Below, one piece after another: positions 32,536 through 41,045 of a DNA stretch of 64,000 nucleotides (positions are counted from its first letter, which is position 1; each line of letters opens with the position of its first letter). The stretch is from NCBI RefSeq assembly GCF_044466355.1, contig NZ_JBITMQ010000003.1:434001-498000 (forward strand), in the 5' to 3' direction. The DNA is from Actinophytocola sp044466355 (GTDB lineage: Bacteria > Actinomycetota > Actinomycetes > Mycobacteriales > Pseudonocardiaceae). The notes under the pieces are model-generated. The model was given only the letters and a program-made list of their open reading frames with translations, did no database searches and was not told the origin of the DNA. The position numbers were made by a program, and so were the translations under genes.

Positions 32536-34256
32536 CTACGGAACGTACCGCCGTCGATGGTCACCGCGCCGGAGCCGCCCGTGCGGTAGGTGCGGTTCGC
32601 GCCGGACTCCCAGATCACCGGCTGGCCGTCCTGTTTGATCACGAACTTGTACTCGACGTCCGTGTTCGGTGGCAGCGTGCCCGAGCCGTGCCAGCGCGGG
32701 TAGGTCGACGAGTTCGTCGTCAGCGGCACCGCGTTCGCCGGGTTCCACGAACCGAGCTGCGGCACGTTGCCCACCACGAACACGTTCTGCCCCCACGACG
32801 TCTCCGCCAGCACCGTGTACGACACGCTCACCTGGTCCGGGTTCTGCGTGCCGCCGCCGGTGTGGAACGCGACCGCCGACTTCGCGGGCACGGTCACCGT
32901 CGCCCGTCCGCCGGACACGGTCACGCGGTTCGCGCACGCCGTGATCACGTCGCAGTACGAGCCGTCCGGCATGCCGGTGGTGAACGTGCCGGTGTACGCG
33001 CCGCCGCTGTTGTTGATCGCCACGAAACCGGCCGAGCCGCGGCCGAAGCCGATCACGTTCGACGTCGGCGACTGCCAGTTCGCCACCGCCGCGTCGCCGA
33101 CCGCGTTGTGGAACGCGACCATGCCGGTCACCGCCCGGTCGCGGTTCAGGCAGTACCAGCCGTTGCCGCACGTGGTGTCGGTGACGAACCCGTTCGAGTT
33201 CGGCGGCGCGCCCTCGGGGTTGGAGAACTCGAAACCGGCGTACACGGTCGGCGTCGTGTGCTTGTACGCGAGCTGGAACACGTTCGCGAGCACCGCGGTC
33301 GCGCCGTCCTTGTACGTCAGGTGCCTGCCGTTGCGTTCGGTGTCGTGGTTGGTCACGAACGACACCGAGTTCGCGGCGGGCAGCAGGCCGTTCCCGAACG
33401 ACGACAACGACGCGATGTCGCCCTGGAATGCGGACTTCAGCTTGTCGCCGTGGGTGAAGTCGAGGACGTCGCCGCTGGCGAAGTAGTCGCCGGGCGACGG
33501 CGGCTCGCCGGGGAACACCTCGTGGAACACGTACGGGCGTGCGCCCGAGGTCGTGTTGTTCAGGCGCGCCACCACGTCCGCGAGTTCGCCCGCCGGGATG
33601 TGCTTGGCCGCGTCCACGCGGAAACCGTCGACGCCCAGCGCCAGCTGGGAGTTCAGGTAGCCGGCGAGCTTGCCGCGCACTCCGGGGTCGCTCGTGTCGA
33701 GGTCCGGCAGGTCCAGCAGCTCGCAGTGCTGGACCTCCCAGAGGTCGCTCCAGTTCGCGATGTCGCGGTCGCAGACGTCCACGTTGTACTCGCCGCGGTC
33801 GTACATCGGCGGGTCGTACTTGTCGCCGATCACCGTGCCGTCGTAGCCGGTGCCGGTCATCGCTCCGGTGTGGTTGACCACCGCGTCCGTGTAGACCTTG
33901 ATGCCCGCCGCGTGACACGTGCCGATCATCGACGCGAACTCGGCCTGGGTGCCGAAACGGCTGTTCAGCTTGTAGGAGTAGGGCTGGTAGACGTCCCACC
34001 ACACGCCGCTCGGGTGCTTGAACGACTCGGCGGGCGGGGCGACCCACACCGCCCCGTACCCGGCGGGGTCGAGGTTGTCGGTGCACTCGCGGGCCACGGA
34101 ACGCCAGTTCCAGGACCACAGGTTCGCGATCACGTCACCGTTGGGGACTCCGGTGTCCGCCACCGCCGGTTGGGCCGTGGAAGTGGCGAGGCCGGTCGCG
34201 CACAGGACCGCCACAGCCGACATGGCGGCTGTGCGCAGGAGCGGTCGTCGTTCCAT
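32532..34256 (-). CDS. Secreted alpha-amylase (GH13) with C-terminal starch-binding domain
   Basis: A 574-residue exported alpha-amylase. The signal peptide (MERRPLLRTAAMSAVAVLC...) is followed by the Streptomyces-type amylase start DVIANLWSWNWRSVAREC. Catalytic regions are TDAVVNHTG, nucleophile Asp in DGFRVDAAKHI, Glu in VFHEVF, Asp in VTNHDTERN. The last about 100 residues are a CBM20 domain (VSYTVLAETSWGQNVFVVGN, LGSWNP, VEYKFV, ESGANRTYRT). ATG 34256 has GAGGAG upstream. It hydrolyses external starch to malto-oligosaccharides, which the CUT1 importer and GH13/GH31 enzymes could use. An operator at 34343 indicates MalR-type control. Confidence 0.95.
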   Translation of the reverse strand: MERRPLLRTAAMSAVAVLCATGLATSTAQPAVADTGVPNGDVIANLWSWNWRSVARECTDNLDPAGYGAVWVAPPAESFKHPSGVWWDVYQPYSYKLNSRFGTQAEFASMIGTCHAAGIKVYTDAVVNHTGAMTGTGYDGTVIGDKYDPPMYDRGEYNVDVCDRDIANWSDLWEVQHCELLDLPDLDTSDPGVRGKLAGYLNSQLALGVDGFRVDAAKHIPAGELADVVARLNNTTSGARPYVFHEVFPGEPPSPGDYFASGDVLDFTHGDKLKSAFQGDIASLSSFGNGLLPAANSVSFVTNHDTERNGRHLTYKDGATAVLANVFQLAYKHTTPTVYAGFEFSNPEGAPPNSNGFVTDTTCGNGWYCLNRDRAVTGMVAFHNAVGDAAVANWQSPTSNVIGFGRGSAGFVAINNSGGAYTGTFTTGMPDGSYCDVITACANRVTVSGGRATVTVPAKSAVAFHTGGGTQNPDQVSVSYTVLAETSWGQNVFVVGNVPQLGSWNPANAVPLTTNSSTYPRWHGSGTLPPNTDVEYKFVIKQDGQPVIWESGANRTYRTGGSGAVTIDGGTFRR

Positions 34257-34342
34257 TTCGGGTCTCCTCGTCGAGCCGGTCATGGACCCGGCGAGCGGAC
34301 GGTCACCGCTGCGCGCCCGCCCGCCGGGAGACTTTGCGCAAA

Positions 34343-34361
34343 CTGCTGAAAGTTCTTGCAG
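34343..34361. promoter_or_regulatory. MalR-type operator upstream of alpha-amylase
   Basis: CTGC at 34343-34346 and GCAG at 34358-34361 flank TGAAAGTTCTT. The core GCTGAAAGT and the downstream TGCA match the site at 28903-28923 before GH13. A separate perfect palindrome TTTGCGCAAA lies just beside it at 34333-34342. The site is about 90 bp before the amylase start codon, within or near its promoter. Confidence 0.65.
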
Positions 34362-34455
34362 ACTAGACCCGCGAGGCGGCGCTGTAAACCGACTGTCGGA
34401 GGGTTCTATGCGTCGAGAGCCGCACCGCATGACCTGGTGCGTGGTGCGCTCATGG

Positions 34456-34500
34456 GAGTGCCCGCGAGCCTGGCCTTCCTCGCCACGCTCGCGGGCACTC
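34456..34500. terminator. 14-bp perfect stem terminator after ornithine aminotransferase
   Basis: GAGTGCCCGCGAGC at 34456-34469 pairs exactly with GCTCGCGGGCACTC at 34487-34500, loop 17 nt. It lies 51 bp beyond the stop of the minus-strand aminotransferase gene (34551) and upstream of the amylase promoter, so it insulates the amylase gene from read-through. The rest of 34362-34455 and 34501-34550 holds no gene that I can support. Confidence 0.7.
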
Positions 34501-34550
34501 TCGACCGCCTGCCGATCCCGCTCGCGTACGCGAGCGCAGGCGCCGCCTGG

Positions 34551-35756
34551 TCAGCGGGTCAGTACCGCCGCGATCGTGTCCACGCCGCGGTCCAGGTCCG
34601 CCTGCGAGATCACGAGCGGCGGCGCCACCCGCAACGTCGTGTCGTGCGTTTCCTTGCACAGCACGCCGCGTGCCATCAGTTCCTCGCTCGCCGCGCGGGC
34701 GGTGCGGCCGCCGGGTGCGATCTCGACACCGGCCCACAGGCCCCGCCCTCGGACGTCCGCGACGCCGTGCCCGATCAGCTCGGACAGCCGTCCGTGCAGG
34801 TGGGCGCCCAGTTCGACCGACCGAGCCAGGAAGTCGCCGTCGCGCAGCAGCCGGATGACCGCCCGGCCGACCGCGCAGGCGAGGGGGTTGCCGCCGAAGG
34901 TCGAGCCGTGCTCACCCGGTCGCAGGACGCCGAGCACGTCCCGCCTGCCGACCACGGCCGACACCGGCATGATCCCGCCGCCGAGCGCCTTGCCCAGCGT
35001 GTACAGGTCCGCGGTGACGTCCTCGTGCTCGCACGCGAACAGCGTCCCGGTCCGGCCGAGGCCCGCCTGGATCTCGTCGGCGATGAACAGCACGTTGTTG
35101 TCGGTGCACAGCTGGCGCACCTCGCGCAGGTAGCCGGCGGGCGGCGTCAGCACCCCGGCCTCGCCCTGCACCGGCTCGATCAGGACTGCCGCCGTGTGCG
35201 GGGTGATGGCCGCCTCGAGTGCCTGCGCGTCGCCGTACTTGACCACGACGAACCCCGGCGTGAACGGGCCGAAGTCGTTGCGGGCGGTGTCGTCGGTGGA
35301 GAAGGAGACGATCGTGGTGGTGCGGCCGTGGAAGTTCGACCCGGCGACGATGATCTCCGCCCGGCCGTCCGGCACGCCTTTCACCTGGTAGGCCCACTTG
35401 CGGGCGACCTTGAGCGCCGACTCGACGGCCTCCGCGCCGGAGTTCATCGGCAGCACCATGTCGGTGCCGGTCAGCTCGGCCAGCTCCTGGCAGAACAGGC
35501 CCATCTGGTCGTGGTGGAAGGCCCGGCTGGTCAGCGTGACCCGGCCGAGCTGTTCGACCGTCGCGGCCACCAGGTCGGGGTGGCGGTGGCCGAAGTTCAG
35601 CGCGGAGTAGCCGGCCAGGAAGTCCAGGTATCTCTTGCCGTGCACGTCGGTGACCCACGCGCCCTCCGCCTCGGCGATCACCACAGGCAACGGGTGGTAG
35701 TTGTGCGTGCTCCACTGTTCGTCGAGCGCGATGAAATCGGCAGCAGTCATCGACAT
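34551..35756 (-). CDS. rocD: Ornithine--oxo-acid aminotransferase
   Basis: A 401-residue class III PLP aminotransferase that moves the delta-amino group of ornithine to 2-oxoglutarate in arginine/ornithine breakdown. The PLP lysine is Lys256 (YTLGKALGGG). RocD-type motifs are EGAWVTDVHGKRYLDFLAGYSALNFGH (split about 31-57), NFHGRTTTIVSFSTD, EPVQGEAGV and STFGGNPLACAV. ATG 35756 or 35750 may serve as start. Two direct ACGCAACG repeats on the coding strand lie 45-70 bp upstream. No arginase or other arginine-degrading gene is adjacent, so its partners are elsewhere. Confidence 0.93.
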   Translation of the reverse strand: MSMTAADFIALDEQWSTHNYHPLPVVIAEAEGAWVTDVHGKRYLDFLAGYSALNFGHRHPDLVAATVEQLGRVTLTSRAFHHDQMGLFCQELAELTGTDMVLPMNSGAEAVESALKVARKWAYQVKGVPDGRAEIIVAGSNFHGRTTTIVSFSTDDTARNDFGPFTPGFVVVKYGDAQALEAAITPHTAAVLIEPVQGEAGVLTPPAGYLREVRQLCTDNNVLFIADEIQAGLGRTGTLFACEHEDVTADLYTLGKALGGGIMPVSAVVGRRDVLGVLRPGEHGSTFGGNPLACAVGRAVIRLLRDGDFLARSVELGAHLHGRLSELIGHGVADVRGRGLWAGVEIAPGGRTARAASEELMARGVLCKETHDTTLRVAPPLVISQADLDRGVDTIAAVLTR

Positions 35757-35799
35757 GTAAACAGGTTAAGTCCGCTCAGCGGGTGTTTCATCCGCAGAC

Positions 35800-35827
35800 C
35801 GTTGCGTAAAACGCCACTTCGTTGCGT
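35800..35827. promoter_or_regulatory. Paired direct repeats upstream of rocD
   Basis: CGTTGCGT at 35800-35807 and 35820-35827 (ACGCAACG on the rocD strand) are exactly 20 bp apart, two helical turns. They lie in the gap between rocD and the GlxA-type gene. A third related CGTTGCG is at the end of the GlxA gene. Such spacing suggests cooperative binding by an Lrp- or AraC-type regulator; the binder is unknown. Confidence 0.45.
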
Positions 35828-35841
35828 GCTTGAGCCGATTG

Positions 35842-36786
35842 TCAGCCGTTCGTTGCGAAGGCGGCGCGGTACGCGTGCGGACTCGTGCCCACGACGCGCC
35901 GAAAACGTTCGCGGAACGCCGTCGGCGAGCCGAACCCGACCTCGCCCGCGATGCGGTCGACCGGATGGGCCGTGTGCTCGAGCAGGTACTGGGCCCGCCG
36001 CACGCGCGCCCTGTGCAGCCACTGGAGCGGCGTCGTGCCGGTCTGTTCACGGAAGCGGCGGTTGAGGGTTCGGGTGCTCATACCGGCCCGCGCGGCGATG
36101 TCGGCGAGCGTGAGCTCGTCGGCGACGTTGTCCTCGAGCCAGGCCAGGAGCGGTTCCAGCTCGGCGCCACGCGGTACGGGCGGCTGGTCGTGGACGATGA
36201 ACTGCGCCTGCCCGCCCTCCCGTTCGAGCGGCATGACCGACCGGCGGGCCGCGTCCGCCGCGACGGCGGAACCGTGGTCGCGGCGGATCATGTGCAGGCA
36301 CAGGTCGAGCCCGGCGGCCGCGCCCGCGGACGTCAGGACCTGTCCGTTGTCGACGTAGAGGACGTTCGGGTCGACGTCGATCTCCGGGTACCGCTCCGCC
36401 AGTTCCGACGCGCCCAGCCAGTGGGTGGTGGCACGCAGGCCGTCGAGCAGCCCGGCGGCGGCGAGGACGAACGCGCCGACGCAGATCGACGCGATCCGTG
36501 TGCCCCGCGCGGCCGCGGCCGTGAGCGCGTCGACGACCTCGGCCGGGACGGGTGCGTCCGGTGTCATGCGACCCGGCACGACGATCGTGTCGGCGTCGGC
36601 GAGCGCGTCGAGGCCCCACTCCGGGGTGATGCTGAAGACGTCGGTCCTGACCGTTCCCGTGCCGCAGACCAGAACCCGGTAGGCGGGGCTCCCGTCCGGC
36701 TGCCAGGCGAAGCCGAACGCCTGCACCGGGGTGGCGAGGTCGAAGGTGATCACGTCGTCCAGCGCGAGCACGGCCACGGTGTGCAT
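35842..36786 (-). CDS. GlxA family regulator (DJ-1/PfpI domain plus AraC HTH)
   Basis: A 314-residue regulator with an N-terminal class I glutamine amidotransferase-like domain (VAVLALDDVITFDLATPVQAF, then RIASICVGAFVLAAAGLLDG with Cys107 in the usual nucleophile position) and a C-terminal AraC domain with two helix-turn-helix units (ADIAARAGMSTRTLNRRF and DRIAGEVGFGSPTAFRERF). Such proteins sense nitrogen or methylated compounds in other bacteria. It is upstream of rocD on the same strand, separated by 85 bp, and is divergent from a membrane protein gene, so either may be its target. Confidence 0.9.
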   Translation of the reverse strand: MHTVAVLALDDVITFDLATPVQAFGFAWQPDGSPAYRVLVCGTGTVRTDVFSITPEWGLDALADADTIVVPGRMTPDAPVPAEVVDALTAAAARGTRIASICVGAFVLAAAGLLDGLRATTHWLGASELAERYPEIDVDPNVLYVDNGQVLTSAGAAAGLDLCLHMIRRDHGSAVAADAARRSVMPLEREGGQAQFIVHDQPPVPRGAELEPLLAWLEDNVADELTLADIAARAGMSTRTLNRRFREQTGTTPLQWLHRARVRRAQYLLEHTAHPVDRIAGEVGFGSPTAFRERFRRVVGTSPHAYRAAFATNG

Positions 36787-36860
36787 GCGGTTGCTCCTGA
36801 TCTCGGTGGCGAGAATCCGTCGGTGGATGGCATTCTTGCCGATTCCGGCGGGGTGTCGCC

Positions 36861-37313
36861 GTGGCTACCGTCCCTTCCGTGACCAAGGTCCTGTTGTCGC
36901 TGCACGTCATCGCGGCGATCCTCGCCGTCGGCCCCGTCGCCGTCGCGGCGAGCATGTTCCCTGCCGCCGTCCGTACCGGACGGACCGACCACCTGCCCCT
37001 GCTGCACCGGATCTGCCGGGTCTACGCCGCGGTCGGCGTCGCGGTCCCGCTGTTCGGCTTCGCGACGGCGAGCGCGCTCGGCGTGCTCGGCGACGCGTGG
37101 CTGATCACGTCGATAGCACTGACCGCCGCCGCGGCCGCCGTGCTCGTGTTCCAGGTGTTGCCGGGACAGGAGAAGCTGCTGGCCGACGAATCGGCCGAGG
37201 GCGCGGTCGCGACCCGCACCCGCCTCGCCGTGCAGACGGGCGTCTTCAACCTCCTGTGGGCGACCGTCACCGTGCTGATGATCGTGCGCCCCGGCTCGAC
37301 GACGGGGGTGTGA
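36861..37313 (+). CDS. DUF2269-like integral membrane protein
   Basis: A 150-residue protein with about four membrane spans (VLLSLHVIAAILAVGPVAVAA; YAAVGVAVPLFGFATASALG; TSIALTAAAAAVLVFQVL; a last one near LLWATVTVLMIV). The opening HVIAAILAVGPV resembles DUF2269. It may start at GTG 36861 or at a codon near the GTG for VTKVLLS (36879). It overlaps the next membrane protein gene by 4 bp. No transport or enzyme motif is visible. Confidence 0.75.
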   Translation: MATVPSVTKVLLSLHVIAAILAVGPVAVAASMFPAAVRTGRTDHLPLLHRICRVYAAVGVAVPLFGFATASALGVLGDAWLITSIALTAAAAAVLVFQVLPGQEKLLADESAEGAVATRTRLAVQTGVFNLLWATVTVLMIVRPGSTTGV

Positions 37314-37573
37314 GCGTGTTCCGCACCGCCGCGGCCGTGGAGTGCGTGTCGCTGGTGGTCCTGTTCGTGAACCTGGCGACGGCCCACCTTCCGGTGATCA
37401 CGTCCCTCGGCGGCCCGACGCACGGCCTCGCGTACCTGGTCGTCGTGGTCGCGACCCTGCGCGACGCGGAAGCCTCCGGCACGGCGAAGGCGCTCGCGTT
37501 CGTGCCCGGGATCGGCGGGTTGCTGGTGCTCAGAGTCGCGGCACGCCGGACCGCCGAGCGTCCGTCCACGTGA
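37310..37573 (+). CDS. DUF3817-like small membrane protein
   Basis: An 87-residue membrane protein with two to three spans (FRTAAAVECVSLVVLFVNLAT; HGLAYLVVVVATL; VPGIGGLLVLRVA). The pattern fits DUF3817, a common actinobacterial family. GTG 37310 overlaps the stop of the upstream gene (GTGA). It ends in a convergent overlap with a small minus-strand open frame. Function unknown; co-occurrence with the DUF2269-like protein suggests a joint membrane role. Confidence 0.72.
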   Translation: MSVFRTAAAVECVSLVVLFVNLATAHLPVITSLGGPTHGLAYLVVVVATLRDAEASGTAKALAFVPGIGGLLVLRVAARRTAERPST

Positions 37574-37735
37574 CTTCCTCTTCGACGAGACCCACGTGCA
37601 TGGCGGCGGCGATCTCCTCGGCGTGGGCGCGAGCGGTCAGTCCGAACGGAAGGTCGCGGTAGGCGCCGTCAGCGAACCAGCCGGTCACAGCCCGGTCACG
37701 GTGGTGCCGAGCAGGCAGGAGAACGGCTCGATCAC
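37530..37735 (-). CDS. Pair of overlapping short open frames, possible small protein
   Basis: From GTG 37735, which has a GGAG 9 nt upstream, a 16-residue frame (VIEPFSCLLGTTVTGL) ends at 37685; GTG 37688 overlaps that stop and continues for 52 residues (VTGWFADGAYRDLPFGL ... TWTDARRSGVPRL) to 37530. The junction has a near-repeat of GTGACCGG 11 bp apart, so a short tandem duplication may have split one about 64-residue protein (TTVTG/WFADG). Alternatively the first frame is a leader peptide. It overlaps the end of the DUF3817-like gene on the other strand by 44 bp. Unrecognised family. Confidence 0.35.
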
Positions 37736-37801
37736 GCCGCCAGTTTCTCCTGCGCCGCCCGGCTGTCGCCACCGTGGAACGAGGTCGGCCGTGTCGGGCC
37801 G

Positions 37802-38803
37802 TTACGCCGTCGTCAGTTTCGGAATGATCTCCGATCCGTATGCGGCCAGGGTCTGCTCCTTCTGGTCGTGCATGAGGTACAGCGAGAACTGGTCCACACC
37901 CAGTTCGGCCAGTTCGGTCAACCGGTCCACGTGCGCCGACGCGGGCCCCACGAGGCAGAAGCGGTCGACGATCTCGTCGGGAACGAAGTCGGTCGACGGG
38001 TTGCCCGCCTTGCCGTGGTGCGCGTAGTCGTAGCCCTCGCGGCCTTTGATGTAGTCCGTCAGCTCGTGGGGGACCGGCCCCGACTCGCCGTAGCGGGCCA
38101 CGAGGTCCGCGACGTGGTTGCCCACCATGCCGCCGAACCACCGCAGCTGGTCGCGCTGGTGCGCCACGTCGTCACCGACGTACGCGGGCGCCGCCACGCA
38201 CATCGTGATCCCGCCGGGGTCCCGCCCGGCGGCCCGTGCCGCGGCGCGAACGGACTCGATCGTCCAGCGCGTGATCGCGGGATCGGCCGTCTGCAGGATG
38301 AAACCGTCCGCGTGCTCGCCGACGAGCTGGAGCGCCTTCGGCCCGTACGCGGCCATCCAGACTTCCAGCTTTCCGTCCCGTACCCACGGAATCCGTACCG
38401 GTGCGCCATGTAGTGAAACCTCCCGTCCTTCCGCCAGATCGCGGATCGCGTGGATGGAATCACGGAGCACCGACAACGACGCCGGCTTCTGCCCGATGAC
38501 CCGTCGCGCTGAGTCACCGCGGCCGATGCCGCACACCGTTCGGTTGCCGTACATGTCGTTCAGGGTTGCGAAGAGTGACGCGGTGACCGACCAGTCGCGA
38601 GTGGCCGGATTGGTCACCATCGGGCCGACGACCAGGCGTTCTGTCGAGGCGAGGATCTGCGAGTAGATCACGAACGGTTCTTGCCACAACACGACCGAGT
38701 CAAATGTCCACCCGTACGTGAATCCTTGCTGCTCGGCCGAAACCATCAGGTCCACGACCGCCGAGGCGGGCGGGTCCGTCTGCAGCACCACACCGAAGTC
38801 CAT
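37802..38803 (-). CDS. F420-type LLM oxidoreductase of pyrimidine/hydantoin operon
   Basis: A 333-residue luciferase-like (LLM) TIM-barrel protein of the F420-dependent type, beginning MDFGVVLQTDPPASAVVDLM. Typical blocks are RLVVGPMVTNPATRDWSVTASLFATL, GIGRGDSARRVIGQKP and VWMAAYGPKALQLVGEHADG. It is the last gene of an operon after dihydropyrimidinase (11-bp gap), ureidopropionase and NCS1 permease. Family members use F420 or FMN for hydride transfer to or from organic substrates. Given this context I infer a redox step on uracil, thymine, hydantoin or a breakdown product; the direct evidence is only family and position. Confidence 0.88.
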   Translation of the reverse strand: MDFGVVLQTDPPASAVVDLMVSAEQQGFTYGWTFDSVVLWQEPFVIYSQILASTERLVVGPMVTNPATRDWSVTASLFATLNDMYGNRTVCGIGRGDSARRVIGQKPASLSVLRDSIHAIRDLAEGREVSLHGAPVRIPWVRDGKLEVWMAAYGPKALQLVGEHADGFILQTADPAITRWTIESVRAAARAAGRDPGGITMCVAAPAYVGDDVAHQRDQLRWFGGMVGNHVADLVARYGESGPVPHELTDYIKGREGYDYAHHGKAGNPSTDFVPDEIVDRFCLVGPASAHVDRLTELAELGVDQFSLYLMHDQKEQTLAAYGSEIIPKLTTA

Positions 38804-38814
38804 GCCGAACCCCC

Positions 38815-40200
38815 TCAGACCAAGTACTGCGACAGTTCGCGCGACAGGAACTTCCCGTGGCCCTCGCGACCGTGGAACTCCCCGCCGTCGACGACGACGG
38901 ACCCGCGTGACAGCACCGTCGACACCCCGCCGGTGATCGACATGCCCTCGTACGCCGAGTAGTCCACCGCCATGTGGTGCGTCTCGACGCCGAGCGTCTG
39001 CTGCTTCTCGGGGTCGTACACCACGATGTCCGCGTCCGCGCCCGCCGCGATCACGCCCTTGCGCGGGTACAGCCCGAACATCCGCGCCGGCGTCGCCGAC
39101 GACACCTCGACCCACCGCCGCAGCGACAGCTCACCGGCCACCACACCCTGGTGCAGCAGGTCCATCCGGTGCTCGACGCCGGGAATCCCGTTCGGGATCT
39201 TGGAGAAGTCCCCGCGCCCCATCTCCTTCTGGTCCTTGAAGCAGAACGGGCAGTGGTCGGTCGACACCACCGACAGGTCGTTGGTGCGCAGGCCCCGCCA
39301 CAGGTCCGCCTGGTGCTCCTTGGGGCGCAGCGGCGGCGACGCGACGTACTTCGACCCCTCGAAGTCCGGCTTGGCCAGGTCCTCGATGGACAGGTACAGG
39401 TACTGCGGGCACGTTTCGGCGAACACGTTCTGCCCGGTGTCGCGCGCCTCCGCGACCGCCGCGAGCGCCTGCGACGCCGACAGGTGCACGATGTAGAGCG
39501 GTGCGCCGGTCACGCGCGCGAGCTGGATGGCACGCGACGTCGCCTCGCCCTCCAGCTCCGGCGGCCTCGTCAGCCCGTGCTCCACCGGGTCGGTCCGGCC
39601 GTTGGCCAGCGCCTGCGCCACCAGCTCGTCGATCGCGATGCCGTTCTCGGCGTGCATCATGATCGTCCCGCCGATGTCGGCGGCCTTCTGCATCGCGCGC
39701 AGGATCTCGCCGTCGGTCGCGTAGAACACGCCCGGGTAGGCCATGAACATCTTGAAGCTGTTCACGCCCGCGTCGATGCAGGACTCCATCTCCTTCAACG
39801 ACTGGTCGTTGACGTCGGAGACGATCATGTGGAACCCGTAGTCGACCGCGCAGTGCCCGTCGGCCTTCTCGTGCCACTTGTCCAGTGTGGACTCGAGCGA
39901 CGTGCCCTTGGCCTGCACGGCGAAGTCGATGATCGTCGTCGTGCCGCCCCAGGCGGCCGCCCGTGTGCCGGTGAAGAACGTGTCGGCCGAGAAGGTCCCG
40001 CCGAACGGCATCTCCATGTGCGTGTGCGCGTCGATGCCGCCGGGGAGCACGTACTTCCCCGCTGCGTCGATGACCGTGTCGGCCTCGGTGAACACCCCGG
40101 GCGCGGCGACGGCGGCGATCTTCTCGCCTTCCACCAGCACGTCCGCCGTGAGGGTTCCGTCGGCGTTCACGACGGTCCCGTTCCTGATGAGAATTCCCAT
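38815..40200 (-). CDS. hydA: Dihydropyrimidinase/hydantoinase
   Basis: A 461-residue cyclic amidohydrolase that opens dihydrouracil, dihydrothymine or hydantoin to the N-carbamoyl acid. Metal ligands are all visible: His59 and His61 (DAHTHM), the carboxylated Lys150 (VNSFKMFMAY), His183 (MMHAEN), His239 (YIVHLS) and Asp315 (STDHCPF). Length is normal. ATG 40200 follows the ureidopropionase stop by two bases. With the nitrilase-type enzyme it converts a dihydropyrimidine to a beta-amino acid. Cytosolic, probably a tetramer. Confidence 0.95.
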   Translation of the reverse strand: MGILIRNGTVVNADGTLTADVLVEGEKIAAVAAPGVFTEADTVIDAAGKYVLPGGIDAHTHMEMPFGGTFSADTFFTGTRAAAWGGTTTIIDFAVQAKGTSLESTLDKWHEKADGHCAVDYGFHMIVSDVNDQSLKEMESCIDAGVNSFKMFMAYPGVFYATDGEILRAMQKAADIGGTIMMHAENGIAIDELVAQALANGRTDPVEHGLTRPPELEGEATSRAIQLARVTGAPLYIVHLSASQALAAVAEARDTGQNVFAETCPQYLYLSIEDLAKPDFEGSKYVASPPLRPKEHQADLWRGLRTNDLSVVSTDHCPFCFKDQKEMGRGDFSKIPNGIPGVEHRMDLLHQGVVAGELSLRRWVEVSSATPARMFGLYPRKGVIAAGADADIVVYDPEKQQTLGVETHHMAVDYSAYEGMSITGGVSTVLSRGSVVVDGGEFHGREGHGKFLSRELSQYLV

Positions 40201-40202
40201 CG

Positions 40203-41045
40203 TCACGCTCCGGTCAGCTGGTCGTACGTGTCCGGCCTGCGGTCGCGGTAGAACTGCCACAGGTCGCGGACCTCGGTCAGCAACCCCATGTCGAGGTCAC
40301 GCACGATGACCTCCTCCTCCGTGTCGGTGGCGGTCTCGCCCACGACCTGGCCACGCGGGTCCGCGAAGTACGACTGTCCGTAGAAGTCGTTGTCACCCAA
40401 CGGTTCCACGCCCACCCGGTTGATGGTCCCGACGAAGTACTCGTTCGCCACCGCCGCGGCGGGCTGCTCCAGGCGCCACAGGTACTCCGACAGCCCGCGC
40501 GAGGTCGCCGACGGGTTGAACACGATCCGCGCGCCACCCAGCCCGAGCGCACGCCAGCCCTCCGGGAAGTGCCGTTCGTAGCAGATGTACACGCCGATCT
40601 TGCCGACCGCGGTGTCGAAGACCGGGTAGCCGAGGTTGCCGGGCCGGAAGTAGAACTTCTCCCAGAACCCCTTCACCTGCGGGATGTGGTTCTTGCGGTG
40701 TTTGCCGAGGTAGGTCCCGTCGGCGTCGATCACGGCCGCGGTGTTGTAGTAGACGCCCGGCTGCTCCTGTTCGTACATCGGCACGACCAGCACGACCCCG
40801 TGCTGGTCGGCCAGCTCGCACATGAGCTGTGTGGTCGGCCCGTCCGGGATCTGCTCGGTGTAGGAGTAGTAGTCGGCGTCCTGCACCTGGCAGAAGTACG
40901 GCCCGTAGAACAGTTCCTGCAGGCACACGACCTGCGCGCCCTGCGAGGCCGCGGTACCGATGTGGGTGACCGCGTTCGCGATCATCGACTCCTTGTCACC
41001 CGTCCACTTCTGCTGGACGAGCGCCGCCCTGACGATCTCAGACAA
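40203..41045 (-). CDS. Beta-ureidopropionase/N-carbamoyl amidohydrolase (nitrilase superfamily)
   Basis: A 280-residue nitrilase-family enzyme that hydrolyses N-carbamoyl-beta-alanine (or N-carbamoyl amino acid) to the amino acid, CO2 and ammonia. The catalytic triad is Glu44 (LQELFYG), Lys118 (KHRKNHIP) and Cys155 (YICYERHFPE). The gene overlaps the NCS1 permease gene by 8 bp and is followed after 2 bp by hydA. This pairing is the standard for the second and third steps of reductive pyrimidine breakdown. Confidence 0.94.
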   Translation of the reverse strand: MSEIVRAALVQQKWTGDKESMIANAVTHIGTAASQGAQVVCLQELFYGPYFCQVQDADYYSYTEQIPDGPTTQLMCELADQHGVVLVVPMYEQEQPGVYYNTAAVIDADGTYLGKHRKNHIPQVKGFWEKFYFRPGNLGYPVFDTAVGKIGVYICYERHFPEGWRALGLGGARIVFNPSATSRGLSEYLWRLEQPAAAVANEYFVGTINRVGVEPLGDNDFYGQSYFADPRGQVVGETATDTEEEVIVRDLDMGLLTEVRDLWQFYRDRRPDTYDQLTGA

